From: Chitinophaga pinensis | GTDB lineage: Bacteria > Bacteroidota > Bacteroidia > Chitinophagales > CAIOSU01 | Reading direction: 5' to 3' | Assembly: GCA_945901065.1 (NCBI GenBank) | Contig: CAMDKI010000010.1 | Location: forward strand, 1-64,000 | DNA: 64,000 nt | Shown here: positions 7,102 to 15,477 of the stretch, one piece after another | How the letters are laid out: each line of letters starts with the position of its first letter | Position numbering within the stretch: the first letter of the stretch is position 1 | The notes under the pieces: model-generated | Databases searched by the model: none | Told to the model about the DNA's origin: nothing | The model's input: the letters and a program-made list of their open reading frames with translations, nothing else | Made by a program: the position numbers and the translations under genes

Positions 7102-8184
7102 ATGAATCAATCCAGCATGCAAACCAACAATACCCCAACTGCCGCGGGCAATACCGCTTGGCGTTGCCCATCAAATATTGCCTTAGTAAAATATTGGGGT
7201 AAGAAGGGAAAGCAGATACCGAGCAACCCTAGCATCAGTTTTACGCTGAACGATGCCCATACCGATATGCACTTAGCTTGGCAGTCAAAAAGCACAAGGG
7301 GAATAGCATTAGAGTTTCTTTTCGAAGGGCATGTAAATGAAGCTTTCGGCAATAAAATCGTTAAGTTTTTAGAGAGCATTTTGGTTGATATGCCGTTTTT
7401 GGAGCAATATCGCTTGCGCATATCATCAATCAATTCATTCCCACACTCTACGGGTATTGCTTCTTCGGCCAGCAGCATGAGTGCTTTGGCCATGTGCCTT
7501 TGCAGCATGGAGGCCGAGCTGAAAGGCCTGCCACAAGATGACGCTTTCTATCAGCGCGCTTCGCATTTTGCACGCTTGGCCAGCGGTAGCGCATGCCGCT
7601 CGGTATACGGGGGCTTGGTTCAGTGGGGCGCAACTGCCGCAATGGCAGGTAGCAGCGACTTGTATGGTACACCCCTGAAAGACAGCGAAATACACCCCGA
7701 ATTTAAGTGCTATAAAGATGCTGTACTGATTGTAAGCCGCAAGGAGAAAGCCGTTAGCAGTCGCGCGGGCCATGCCCTTATGGACGGCCACCCCTACGCT
7801 CAGGCCCGATATGCGGATGCCGATAAAAATTTGGCACAATTATTAACAGCTATACGCGAGGGCGATGTGGACACCTTTATCCGCTTAGTGGAGCACGAGG
7901 CGCTTTCTTTGCATGCGTTAATGATGGTCTCAAACCCTTCGGTGGTATTGTTTAAGCCCAATACTTGGGAAATTATTAACCGATTGAGAACATTTAGGCA
8001 AGAAACGGGTTGTAATGTGTGTTTCACGCTCGATGCAGGGCCCAATGTGCATATATTGTACCCTGAAAGCGCAAGCGAGGCGGTGGAAACATTTATAAAA
8101 GAAGAACTTGTTGTATATTGCGAGGGCAATTACTGGATTGCTGACCATGTTGGCAGCGGCCCTTTAAAATTGGGACATGACTAA
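7102..8184 (+). CDS. mvaD: diphosphomevalonate decarboxylase
   Basis: Converts mevalonate diphosphate to isopentenyl diphosphate with ATP, the last step of the mevalonate pathway (EC 4.1.1.33). The 360-residue protein contains the family signature NIALVKYWGKK (25-35), the ATP-binding HSTGIASSASS loop and the downstream GLVQWG segment. It overlaps the mevalonate kinase gene by eight bases (the ATG lies before this stop), so the two are translationally coupled. A GYDIA-family kinase precedes it. HMG-CoA synthase and reductase are not in the window. Confidence 0.95.
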   Translation: MNQSSMQTNNTPTAAGNTAWRCPSNIALVKYWGKKGKQIPSNPSISFTLNDAHTDMHLAWQSKSTRGIALEFLFEGHVNEAFGNKIVKFLESILVDMPFLEQYRLRISSINSFPHSTGIASSASSMSALAMCLCSMEAELKGLPQDDAFYQRASHFARLASGSACRSVYGGLVQWGATAAMAGSSDLYGTPLKDSEIHPEFKCYKDAVLIVSRKEKAVSSRAGHALMDGHPYAQARYADADKNLAQLLTAIREGDVDTFIRLVEHEALSLHALMMVSNPSVVLFKPNTWEIINRLRTFRQETGCNVCFTLDAGPNVHILYPESASEAVETFIKEELVVYCEGNYWIADHVGSGPLKLGHD

Positions 8185-9136
8185 GGTAAAACGTGAGCGT
8201 GAAGGCTCCTTTAATTCTAAGATACTGTTGTTCGGTGAATACGGTATCATCCAAAACTCCATGGGATTATCTATCCCTTACGATAGTTTTAAAGGTAACT
8301 TAGCTTTTAAAAAGGAAGGACAGCCATCGCCTGATAGTACCACCGAGAGCAATGCATCCCTGCTGCGCTTTGCAACCTACTTAAACACTTTACAAGACAG
8401 CGGTGAGTTACATGCCAAAATGGACATGGAGCGCCTGTTTGCAGATATTGAGCGTGGCATCTATTTCGAATCGAGCATACCACAGGGCTTCGGCGTGGGT
8501 AGCTCGGGCGCGTTGGTAGCCGCCTTGTATGATGAATACGCCATCAATAAAGTAGAGGCGAACGATATTAACAAAAAAGGCTTGAAAGAGCTTAAAAAGG
8601 TATTCTCTCAAATGGAGTCTTATTTCCATGGCACTAGCTCTGGTATGGATCCATTGATTTGCTATATCGATTTGCCAGTGCTCATTAAGAGCAAAACCAA
8701 TTTGGATACCGTGGTATTGCCTGAAGAAAAGGCCGGCCAAGGTGCTATCTTCTTGATTGATACTGGTCGCCCGGGCCGCACACAGCCCTTGGTGCAGTAC
8801 TTTTTAGAGAAATGCCAAGAAAAGGACTTTGTAGACATGTGCCGCGAGAAGTTTATTCCTTACAACGACCAGTGTATTAAAGATTTCTTGAAAGGCGAGA
8901 CCAAATCGCTTTTTGCCAACCTGTACCACCTCTCTTACTTTTTGCTAGAGAACCTAGAACCCATGGTGCCGAAGCTTTTCCGCGGCGTATGGAAACGCGG
9001 TTTGGACAGCGGTGCTTATTACCTCAAGCTTTGCGGCTCCGGTGGCGGTGGTTTCATCCTCGGCTTTACCGAAGACCTTGAAAAGGCCAAAGAACAGCTC
9101 GGCGAGCACCAGATTAAGGTGATTAAGCGGTTTTGA
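8177..9136 (+). CDS. mvk: mevalonate kinase-type GHMP kinase
   Basis: Phosphorylates mevalonate in the mevalonate pathway (EC 2.7.1.36). The 319 residues show the N-terminal KILLFGEYGII segment, the ATP loop IPQGFGVGSSGAL, the GTSSGMDP segment carrying the catalytic-region aspartate, and the C-terminal GSGGGG motif 3. The start overlaps the end of mvaD by eight bases. The stop is TGA, evidence that this organism uses the standard code. Its close similarity to other GHMP kinases leaves some uncertainty about exact substrate, but position next to mvaD supports the assignment. Confidence 0.88.
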   Translation: MTKVKREREGSFNSKILLFGEYGIIQNSMGLSIPYDSFKGNLAFKKEGQPSPDSTTESNASLLRFATYLNTLQDSGELHAKMDMERLFADIERGIYFESSIPQGFGVGSSGALVAALYDEYAINKVEANDINKKGLKELKKVFSQMESYFHGTSSGMDPLICYIDLPVLIKSKTNLDTVVLPEEKAGQGAIFLIDTGRPGRTQPLVQYFLEKCQEKDFVDMCREKFIPYNDQCIKDFLKGETKSLFANLYHLSYFLLENLEPMVPKLFRGVWKRGLDSGAYYLKLCGSGGGGFILGFTEDLEKAKEQLGEHQIKVIKRF

Positions 9137-9142
9137 GCGTTT

Positions 9143-9177
9143 AATTTAAAATTCAAAATTTAAGATTGAAAATTGGG
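9143..9177. repeat. heptad array, AATTYAA type
   Basis: Five in-phase units AATTTAA, AATTCAA, AATTTAA, GATTGAA, AATTGGG, starting seven bases after the mevalonate kinase stop. Confidence 0.6.
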
Positions 9178-9257
9178 TCTTCCTTTTGTAAGTGGGTTTT
9201 AATTTTTTATTGCCACTAGGCTTCGAAAACACTATCATTCAACCCATTTCCCATTTT

Positions 9258-9292
9258 ATCCGTCGACTGTCGTCCGTGGACAGTGGACTAAT
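9258..9292. repeat. heptad array, GTCGACT/GTGGACA type
   Basis: Units ATCCGTC, GACTGTC, GTCCGTG, GACAGTG, GACTAAT in exact 7-base steps between mvk and the aldehyde dehydrogenase. The same words appear at 11376 and, inverted, at 56121. Confidence 0.6.
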
Positions 9293-9331
9293 CAAAAAAC
9301 CCTAATTTAGCGGCTTAAATCCCCTTTTTCA

Positions 9332-10696
9332 ATGGACATTCTTAATCCAGCAACTGGCGCTTTAATTGCCACTTTGCCTGTTACTACTACCGAACAAACT
9401 CAACAAAAATATGATACCGCCCGCGCCGCTCAGCCTGCTTGGGCTGCGAAGCCACTAAGTGAACGTTTGCAAGCCATAGATAAGTTTTATCAGTTATTGG
9501 CCGACCATGCCGATATGCTGGCTGCGGTAACCACCAGCGAAGTAGGCAAGCCATTGGGTCAAAGCAAAGGTGAGATTAACGGTGCCCGAAAGCGCATCAA
9601 GTTTTTCTTGGATCAAAGCGCCCGTTACCTAGCCGACGAAGTAGCCTATGAGGAAGAAGGATTGAAAGAAATCATCCGCTACGAGCCACTGGGTGTTATC
9701 GGTAATATATCTGCCTGGAACTACCCCTACCTAGTGGGCGTAAACGTGTTTGTGCCGGCTTTGATAGCAGGCAATGCCGTGCTGTACAAGCCATCGGAAC
9801 ATGCTACCCTTACGGGTCTTAAAATACGCGACTTGCTATATGAAGCCGGCGTGCCACAAGAGGTATTTCAAGTGGTAGTTGGTGCACGCGAAGCTGGCGA
9901 GGCTTTGTTGAACTTGCCATTGGATGGATATTACTTTACAGGTTCTTTCCGCACTGGGCAATACATTTACGAGCGTGTTGCGCCTAAAATGGTGCCTTGC
10001 CAATTAGAGTTGGGCGGCAAAGACCCATTGTATGTGCCTAACGATGTAAAAGACGTAAACAACGTAGCTGTAAACGCTGCAGAAGGTGCTTTTTACAACA
10101 ATGGCCAGAGCTGCTGCGCTGTGGAGCGCATTTATGTGCATGAAGGTATTTACGATGAGTTTGTAGAAGCCTTTTTGAAAGAAACCCAAAGCTACAAGCT
10201 GGGTCAACCGACCGAAGAAGGCGTTTTCCTGGGTGCATTGACCCGTAAAGACCAATTGACTGTATTGGAAGGCCAAGTAAAAGATGCCAAGGCAAAAGGT
10301 GCCAAACTATTGTTGGGCGGCCATCGCATTGATAATGGTGGTTACTTTTTTGAGCCTACCGTGCTCACCAACGTAAACCACACCATGAAGGTAATGACCG
10401 AAGAGTCTTTCGGACCCATTATCGGCATACAGAAGGTAGCTAACGACGAAGAAGCTATTGCCTTAATGCAGGATACTGAATATGGCCTTACTGCATCGGT
10501 ATACAGCGATAGCCAAGAGCGTGGCGAAGGTATCTTGAAGCAAATAAATACCGGCACAGCATACTGGAACTGCTGCGACCGTGTGAGCCCATACCTACCA
10601 TGGAGCGGCCGCAAACACTCTGGCATTGGCGCTACCTTGTCGCACATCGGCATTAGGGCCTTTACTAAGCCTAAAGGTTACCATTTGAGGGGGTGA
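9332..10696 (+). CDS. NAD(P)-dependent aldehyde dehydrogenase
   Basis: A soluble aldehyde dehydrogenase of 454 residues, resembling the short succinate-semialdehyde dehydrogenase class. Catalytic residues are Asn130 (SAWNYP), Glu226 (ELGGKDP) and the nucleophile Cys261 in NNGQSCC; the EESFGPI segment is also present. The N-terminus begins directly with the MDILNPATG motif, supporting the ATG at 9332. It stands alone between heptad repeat arrays. The physiological aldehyde cannot be deduced from the sequence. Confidence 0.88.
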   Translation: MDILNPATGALIATLPVTTTEQTQQKYDTARAAQPAWAAKPLSERLQAIDKFYQLLADHADMLAAVTTSEVGKPLGQSKGEINGARKRIKFFLDQSARYLADEVAYEEEGLKEIIRYEPLGVIGNISAWNYPYLVGVNVFVPALIAGNAVLYKPSEHATLTGLKIRDLLYEAGVPQEVFQVVVGAREAGEALLNLPLDGYYFTGSFRTGQYIYERVAPKMVPCQLELGGKDPLYVPNDVKDVNNVAVNAAEGAFYNNGQSCCAVERIYVHEGIYDEFVEAFLKETQSYKLGQPTEEGVFLGALTRKDQLTVLEGQVKDAKAKGAKLLLGGHRIDNGGYFFEPTVLTNVNHTMKVMTEESFGPIIGIQKVANDEEAIALMQDTEYGLTASVYSDSQERGEGILKQINTGTAYWNCCDRVSPYLPWSGRKHSGIGATLSHIGIRAFTKPKGYHLRG

Positions 10697-10702
10697 TTTT
10701 TG

Positions 10703-10730
10703 GTTGCGAGTTACGGGTTACGAGTTGCGG
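10703..10730. repeat. heptad array, GTTRCGR type (left arm of inverted pair)
   Basis: Four perfect units GTTGCGA, GTTACGG, GTTACGA, GTTGCGG, beginning six bases after the aldehyde dehydrogenase stop. It is inverted relative to 10814-10841, so the two arms could form a stem of about 28 bp with an 83-base loop between convergent genes. Confidence 0.7.
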
Positions 10731-10813
10731 GTTTTAGTAGGGTTATATTCTATATAATGCTATTTTCACTTTTTCCAAAAGGCTTTACTTTTCCATCTGA
10801 AATTTAAATTTTC

Positions 10814-10841
10814 AACTCGCAACCCGTAACTCGCAACCCGC
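10814..10841. repeat. heptad array, AACYCGY type (right arm of inverted pair)
   Basis: Units AACTCGC, AACCCGT, AACTCGC, AACCCGC in phase, the inverse of 10703-10730. The array ends nine bases before the end of the GNAT gene. Confidence 0.7.
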
Positions 10842-10850
10842 AACAACCAC

Positions 10851-11282
10851 TCAAAGAAACTTCAAATAATGATACCCTCTGGCTATAAAACCTTCGCGGT
10901 AATAAAAGCGGTGGGCTTTGAAGTTTTCTACATACGCATCCAACATCATTACTTTGCAATCGTTGGTGCGGGCTTCGGTTTCCAGCCAATCAATCATCTG
11001 TTTGCCAATCCCGGCATTACGGTAGTTGCCTTCCACCACAAAGTTGTCAATCTCCAGGTACTTACCACTATATAGCTTGGTGGCCATCCAGTAGCCCGAA
11101 ATGCCCGCACAGGTTTCCCCATGGTAAGCCACTACTTGATAGTAGTTGTGCGGCACCATTTCGGTAAGGTACTGTTCGTAATTTTCTTGGGTTAGCGTGG
11201 CCGTCAATTGCGTTATCAATTGCCAATAGGGCAGCATTTGCTCAACAGTAGTGAGCTTATTGAACGTGAGGTTAGGGTGCAT
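10851..11282 (-). CDS. GNAT-family N-acetyltransferase
   Basis: A single-domain acetyl-CoA-dependent acyltransferase of 143 residues. The GNAT core is seen as the beta4 strand YLEIDNFVVEGNYRNAGIG, which contains the acetyl-CoA pyrophosphate-binding R-x-x-G-x-G-like loop, and the C-terminal AHRFYYREGF motif typical of the family's beta5-alpha4 region. Acceptor substrate unknown. It is convergent with the upstream aldehyde dehydrogenase across the inverted heptad pair. A well-matched promoter lies 8-41 bases upstream of the start. Confidence 0.88.
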   Translation of the reverse strand: MHPNLTFNKLTTVEQMLPYWQLITQLTATLTQENYEQYLTEMVPHNYYQVVAYHGETCAGISGYWMATKLYSGKYLEIDNFVVEGNYRNAGIGKQMIDWLETEARTNDCKVMMLDAYVENFKAHRFYYREGFIARGYHYLKFL

Positions 11283-11289
11283 GATATAG

Positions 11290-11323
11290 CAAAGGTAGGT
11301 AGCAAAAACTATTTTTGTATCAA
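11290..11323 (-). promoter_or_regulatory. promoter of the GNAT gene
   Basis: On the minus strand TACCTTTG (11290-11297) matches the -7 consensus TAnnTTTG. A TTG at 11321-11323 is a possible -33 element with a 23-base spacer. The start codon follows seven bases downstream. Confidence 0.5.
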
Positions 11324-11375
11324 GGAAATCAGGGCAGCTCTAGCCTATACAGTTTCACTATAAACTAACCTTTTT

Positions 11376-11403
11376 ATCCGTCGACAGTGGACTGTCGACT
11401 AAA
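11376..11403. repeat. heptad array, GTCGACT/GTGGACA type
   Basis: Units ATCCGTC, GACAGTG, GACTGTC, GACTAAA in phase. The last unit overlaps the folA stop codon. It closely resembles the array at 9258-9292. Confidence 0.6.
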
Positions 11404-11902
11404 TCTCAATCCTATCCCACACCTCAAACGTAAAGGCATATTTGTGCCGTTCGTCGGTGTCGTGTAGTGCTGTGCTTACCAAAGTCCATTCATCAGGGCT
11501 TAGCACTGGAAAATGCGCATCCGCATCAGGGAAAGTGGCATGAACACGGGTAAGGTATACGCGGTTGGTTTCAGGTAGGGCTTGGCGGTAAATTTCGGCA
11601 CCCCCTATTACCATAATCTCATCGGTGCCGGTGTCGCGGGCCATGATTAGGGCACTATCAATATCACCAACTACTTCAGCACCCGGTGCTTCAAAATCAG
11701 TTTGGCGGGTAATGACAATATTTAAGCGCTTCGGCAAGGCTTTGCCCAGTGCCTGAAACGTTTTGCGGCCCATCACTATCGGGTGGCCTATGGTGGTATC
11801 CTTAAAAAACTTGAAATCGTCGGGCAAGTGCCACAGCAGGTCGTTGTGTTTGCCTATGGCATTGTCTTCGGCGGCGGCCACTATCATGCTTACTATGGTC
11901 AT
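11399..11902 (-). CDS. folA: dihydrofolate reductase
   Basis: Reduces dihydrofolate to tetrahydrofolate with NADPH (EC 1.5.1.3). The 167-residue protein has the family start [23 protein letters not shown] with the catalytic acid in LPDDFKFF, the [11 protein letters not shown] nucleotide-binding segment, and [12 protein letters not shown]. It overlaps thyA by four bases (ATGA), so the pair forms the classic thymidylate cycle operon in which ThyA makes the dihydrofolate that FolA recycles. Its stop codon lies within a heptad array. Confidence 0.97.
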   Translation of the reverse strand: MTIVSMIVAAAEDNAIGKHNDLLWHLPDDFKFFKDTTIGHPIVMGRKTFQALGKALPKRLNIVITRQTDFEAPGAEVVGDIDSALIMARDTGTDEIMVIGGAEIYRQALPETNRVYLTRVHATFPDADAHFPVLSPDEWTLVSTALHDTDERHKYAFTFEVWDRIEI

Positions 11903-12702
11903 ACGCTTACGGCCGCTTTTATGTGAGGGTGTGGGTCGTAGCCCACCAGTTCAAAGTCTTCGTAAGTAAACCCGAAAATATCCTTTATCTCGGGGTTCAG
12001 TTTCATTATCGGGAAAGGCTTCGGCTCGCGGGTAAGCTGCAAGCGCGCCTGCTCTAAGTGGTTGCTGTACAAGTGTGCATCGCCAAAGGTATGCACAAAC
12101 TCGCCCGGCTGTAGGCCCGTAACCTGTGCCACCATCAAGGTAAGCAAGGCATAGCTGGCAATGTTAAAGGGCACGCCAAGGAACACATCGGCACTGCGCT
12201 GGTAGAGCTGGCAACTCAGTTTGCCATCGGCCACATAAAACTGAAACAGGCAATGGCACGGCGGCAAGGCCATGTTTTCAATATCGGCCACGTTCCAGGC
12301 GCTCACAATGTGGCGGCGACTGTCGGGCTTGGTTTTTATTTGCTCTATTAGTTGGGTTATCTGGTCAATGTGGCGGCCATCGGCGGTAGGCCAACTGCGC
12401 CATTGGTAGCCATATACTGGGCCAAGGTTTCCGTTTTCGTCGGCCCACTCGTCCCATATCGCCACCTTGTTATCTTTCAGGTATTTAATGTTGGTATCAC
12501 CCGAAAGAAACCACAACAGCTCGTGCACAATAGAGCGCAGGTGCAGCTTTTTGGTAGTCAGTACAGGGAATCCCTCCGACAAATCGAAGCGGATTTGGTG
12601 ACCGAAAATGCTATAAGTGCCCGTACCGGTGCGGTCTTCCTTTTTGGCGCCTTTGTCCAGTATCTGTTGCAGTAAATCGAGGTATTGTTGTTCGGCGTGC
12701 AT
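11899..12702 (-). CDS. thyA: thymidylate synthase
   Basis: Methylates dUMP to dTMP using methylene-tetrahydrofolate (EC 2.1.1.45). I start it at the ATG at 12702 ([11 protein letters not shown]), giving 267 residues, close to the usual 264; an upstream in-frame ATG would add 16 residues made largely of heptad-repeat DNA. The catalytic cysteine lies in [12 protein letters not shown], the substrate-binding RRHIVSAWN and the [18 protein letters not shown] region are intact, and it ends in the expected short aliphatic tail. It is coupled to folA by a four-base overlap. Confidence 0.97.
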   Translation of the reverse strand: MHAEQQYLDLLQQILDKGAKKEDRTGTGTYSIFGHQIRFDLSEGFPVLTTKKLHLRSIVHELLWFLSGDTNIKYLKDNKVAIWDEWADENGNLGPVYGYQWRSWPTADGRHIDQITQLIEQIKTKPDSRRHIVSAWNVADIENMALPPCHCLFQFYVADGKLSCQLYQRSADVFLGVPFNIASYALLTLMVAQVTGLQPGEFVHTFGDAHLYSNHLEQARLQLTREPKPFPIMKLNPEIKDIFGFTYEDFELVGYDPHPHIKAAVSV

Positions 12703-12721
12703 TGGGGTAAAGTTACTAAAC

Positions 12722-12756
12722 AGTATCAAGTATTGAGTATCAAGTATCAAGTATTT
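12722..12756. repeat. heptad array, AGTATCA type, five units
   Basis: Units AGTATCA, AGTATTG, AGTATCA, AGTATCA, AGTATTT in exact phase, 20 bases upstream of the thyA start. The same AGTATCA word appears at 30840 and 54007. Confidence 0.7.
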
Positions 12757-12839
12757 TGATGAGACATTTGTTACTAAACTCCAATCCTACAATTCTGAAA
12801 ACTATCTAACGCTTAGCGTAATTCTGATTCAGACATACT

Positions 12840-14231
12840 TTAAAAATAAAACCTAAACACCCCAGTAGCGGATTGGAAATAGTTGCGCTGCACCATAAAG
12901 TAACTGAGCAAGTCGGCAGTGCCAAGGCCCAGTTCGTAGCCGCGTTTTTTGCCTATCATTATGTTTAAGTAAGTGGGCATGGTTACGCGCACTTCGCTAT
13001 ATGATATGCCCGTGCGCAGGTATAGGCGGTTCCAGGCATTTGCTTCGGCACCCACGCCAATTATTGGCCCGGTAAGGTTCTTTGGTGATTGGTTGAGGGG
13101 TATCAATGCATCCAAATAGGTGGTTATCCGTGGGTGTGCTTTGTACGAAAAACCTAAAACAACCTTTGCCGGCAGCCACTCAATATTGCGCTGGCTGCCG
13201 CTGTAGTAAAATATGCCGTCTTTTATGAGGTCGTTAAAGGCCGTTTCCAAACCATTTTCCAAATCAATATTATCGCTCAGGCCTTGCTTAATAGAAATGG
13301 GGTTTACGGGCCACTTTATCAAACCAAAATCGGTAAGGGTAATTGCTAGCTTCATTTTGTCTCTATAGAGCCAAGTGGCCCCAATGGCACTGTTAAAGCC
13401 ATGCCCGCTGCGGCTGCGGTTGCCTATGTCGTTGGGTAGGTTTATGGCTCCGAGGTCTTGCCGCAGGTAAGGTATGCGGCTCACATAGCCCCTAATGTCG
13501 CCCTCGTTAAAACGAATTGCCATATCAGCTTGGCCATATACATACCCAAAGCGCACGCCGCCCAATAGGGTATGGGTTTTGTTGGTATATAGTTGGCGCG
13601 AATAGGCCAGGTTTACTTCGTGGGTAATGTTTATTTTAAGATAGCTATCGTCCAGCAGTTCAAAAACCTTCTTTTCGTTTAACTTACCGTTTTCTAGATT
13701 GGCCAATATGATACTCACCACCGTATCAATGTAGTTGGCAAATCCATCGCCCTGAAACAGCACTTCGTTGGCGAAGTCGTTAAAATCCGTTTCGAAGGAA
13801 ACATTGCTCTTAACATTAACGCCAAAGCTGCCCGCTTTTTTGGTTTGAAATGAAAAGCCTACGTGGGTTATTTCAGTATTAATGCTCAATTGCTGCGCCA
13901 TAATATTGCGCATGTTCAACGACTGATATTTGGGGTAGCTCAATTCGCCGCTTGGGGATAGGTAGTTGGTGCGCCTATGAAACAGGTTGCGTTTTATCTC
14001 TTCGTTGTAAACGATGCTCTCCGTTTGGAAGAGCCCGAGGCTATACCTTTGCCCATTGACGTTTTGCAGCGATAGGTTAGATGGGTGTAAGTTTAAGGCT
14101 TGATAGCCGGCTTTGTTTGCTGAGTTGGCGTACTCTCGGTGGGCGTTCAAGGGGTTAATTTGCCCTTGCGCTGCGCTTGCCAACAGCAGCGTTAGCAATG
14201 CCACCATGATATGTAGGTAGTACGAATTCAA
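12840..14231 (-). CDS. DUF5723-like outer-membrane beta-barrel protein
   Basis: A secreted protein of 463 residues. It begins with a signal peptide (MNSYYLHIMVALLTLLLASAAQGQ) and consists of alternating beta strands with aromatic ends, finishing in the terminal Phe-Arg-Phe-Tyr-Phe pattern of outer-membrane barrels. Length and layout match the Bacteroidota DUF5723 family, whose function is unknown. Segments such as YLDALIPLNQSPKN and YNEEIKRNLFHRR fit that family, but I rely on overall pattern rather than a diagnostic motif. It is the last gene before a repeat-rich gap on its upstream side. Confidence 0.7.
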   Translation of the reverse strand: MNSYYLHIMVALLTLLLASAAQGQINPLNAHREYANSANKAGYQALNLHPSNLSLQNVNGQRYSLGLFQTESIVYNEEIKRNLFHRRTNYLSPSGELSYPKYQSLNMRNIMAQQLSINTEITHVGFSFQTKKAGSFGVNVKSNVSFETDFNDFANEVLFQGDGFANYIDTVVSIILANLENGKLNEKKVFELLDDSYLKINITHEVNLAYSRQLYTNKTHTLLGGVRFGYVYGQADMAIRFNEGDIRGYVSRIPYLRQDLGAINLPNDIGNRSRSGHGFNSAIGATWLYRDKMKLAITLTDFGLIKWPVNPISIKQGLSDNIDLENGLETAFNDLIKDGIFYYSGSQRNIEWLPAKVVLGFSYKAHPRITTYLDALIPLNQSPKNLTGPIIGVGAEANAWNRLYLRTGISYSEVRVTMPTYLNIMIGKKRGYELGLGTADLLSYFMVQRNYFQSATGVFRFYF

Positions 14232-14349
14232 TTTGCCTTGAAACGATTATATTACTGGTAAAAACGTATCGGTAAGTGGAGTTGTATATGAGGATACGTT
14301 GAAATCGATGCACATGTTTTACCTATTGAAAATATTGTGCCAACAATGG

Positions 14350-14425
14350 AACGCAGATTAACTTGGATTACGCTGATGTCGCAGATTGTAGCGCGGATTT
14401 TAAATTTGATTTCGCTGATGACGTA
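14350..14425. repeat. CGCNGATT array with 9-10 base period
   Basis: Degenerate units such as CGCAGATTA, CTTGGATTA, CGCTGATGT, CGCAGATTGTA and GCGCGGATT follow one another at 9-11 base spacing. The periodicity is different from the 7-base arrays elsewhere in the window. Confidence 0.55.
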
Positions 14426-14430
14426 GCGAA

Positions 14431-14475
14431 GATAGGGCGTTGCCCCATCCTAGTATTATTTATCCCCGTTGGGGA
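14431..14475. repeat. dispersed GC-rich hairpin element, copy 1
   Basis: Starts GATAGGGCGTTGCCCCATCC, where GGGC pairs with GCCC, and continues to CCCCGTTGGGG, a second small hairpin. The same arrangement is at 54118, and its sequence and small hairpins resemble REP-type elements. Confidence 0.65.
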
Positions 14476-14506
14476 ACTTGTACTATGCAAACAAGACTCC
14501 TTAGTT

Positions 14507-14541
14507 GTCTTGTGTCTTGTGTCTTGTGTCTTGTATCAATA
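14507..14541. repeat. heptad array, GTCTTGT, five units
   Basis: Four identical GTCTTGT units followed by ATCAATA, in phase. On the minus strand the array starts at the rsgA stop codon (14536-14538), so it forms the 3' flank of that transcript. Confidence 0.7.
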
Positions 14542-15477
14542 CTTTGGCCTCTCCTTGGTATTTTCTACTATGTTATCGTAGTTTTTGTATCGCTCGTAGG
14601 CCAGTTTGCCGTCCATTACGGCTTGTTTTACGGCACAACCGGGCTCTTCTTGGTGCAGGCAGTTGTTGTATTTGCAACCCGAAAGAATGGCCCTTATCTC
14701 GGGGTAAAAGTGCCCTACTTCTTGTGGTTGCAGGTCGAGGATGCCAAACTCTTTAATGCCGGGGGTATCAATCAAATAGCCACCATCGGGCAGCACAAAC
14801 ATTTCCGAAAAAGTAGTGGTGTGTACGCCTTTGTTGTGTTTTTGCGAGATTTCTTTGGTGCGCAAATGCATGGTCGGGAAAATGGAATTGATAAGTGTTG
14901 ATTTGCCCACACCGGAATGCCCCGATAGCAACGAAACCTTGTTGTCCAACATTTCGCCCAATTCTTTTACGCCTTCACCCGTTACGCTCGAGGTGAGCAA
15001 TACCGTATAGCCAGCGGTGCGGTACATATCCACCCACTCTTTTTGCCGCTCTAGGTCTTTGGGTTTGGTAAGCAAATCTTGCTTATTGAAAACCACAACA
15101 GCAGGTATATGGTAGGCCTCGGCAGTAAGCAAAAACCGATCGATAAAACCCGATGAGGTACGTGGGTTGGCAACCGTGGCAATGATAAATGCTTGGTCGA
15201 GGTTGGCGGCAATAATGTGCCGGCCATATTGGTGGCGCGGTGCTTCTCGAGAGATGTAATTGGCCCGGTCTTTTATATCCGTAATCATGGCATTGCCGCT
15301 TTCGTCCAATTCTTCGAACGAGATGGTCACATTGTCGCCAACGGCAATAGGGTTGGTTTGGCCAGTATCCTCCAAACGGAACTTGCCTTTCAGGCGCGCG
15401 TTTATCTGCCTGCCATCCTCTAGCCTTACGATATACCAGCTCCCGGTGGAGCGCAACACTTTTCCTTCGCTCGCCAT
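14536..15477 (-). CDS. rsgA: ribosome small-subunit biogenesis GTPase RsgA
   Basis: A circularly permuted GTPase of 313 residues that checks late 30S assembly. Domains in order are an N-terminal OB fold (about 1-70), the permuted G domain with FNKQDLL (G4), GHSGVGKSTL (P-loop) and DTPGIKEFG (G3), and a C-terminal zinc finger with C-x4-C-x-H-x5-C spacing in the SGCKYNNCLHQEEPGC segment. It overlaps the upstream GGGP synthase gene by one base (stop/start), indicating translational coupling. The stop codon adjoins a GTCTTGT heptad array. Confidence 0.96.
   Translation of the reverse strand: MASEGKVLRSTGSWYIVRLEDGRQINARLKGKFRLEDTGQTNPIAVGDNVTISFEELDESGNAMITDIKDRANYISREAPRHQYGRHIIAANLDQAFIIATVANPRTSSGFIDRFLLTAEAYHIPAVVVFNKQDLLTKPKDLERQKEWVDMYRTAGYTVLLTSSVTGEGVKELGEMLDNKVSLLSGHSGVGKSTLINSIFPTMHLRTKEISQKHNKGVHTTTFSEMFVLPDGGYLIDTPGIKEFGILDLQPQEVGHFYPEIRAILSGCKYNNCLHQEEPGCAVKQAVMDGKLAYERYKNYDNIVENTKERPKY

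Larger units (their letters stand above)
14232..14535. other. repeat-rich gap between rsgA and the DUF5723 gene
   Basis: No gene is supported in this 304-base gap. It holds three different repeat types end to end: a 9-10 base periodic GATT array (about 14350-14425), a GC-rich hairpin element (14431-14475) and a GTCTTGT heptad array (14507-14541). Confidence 0.65.
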
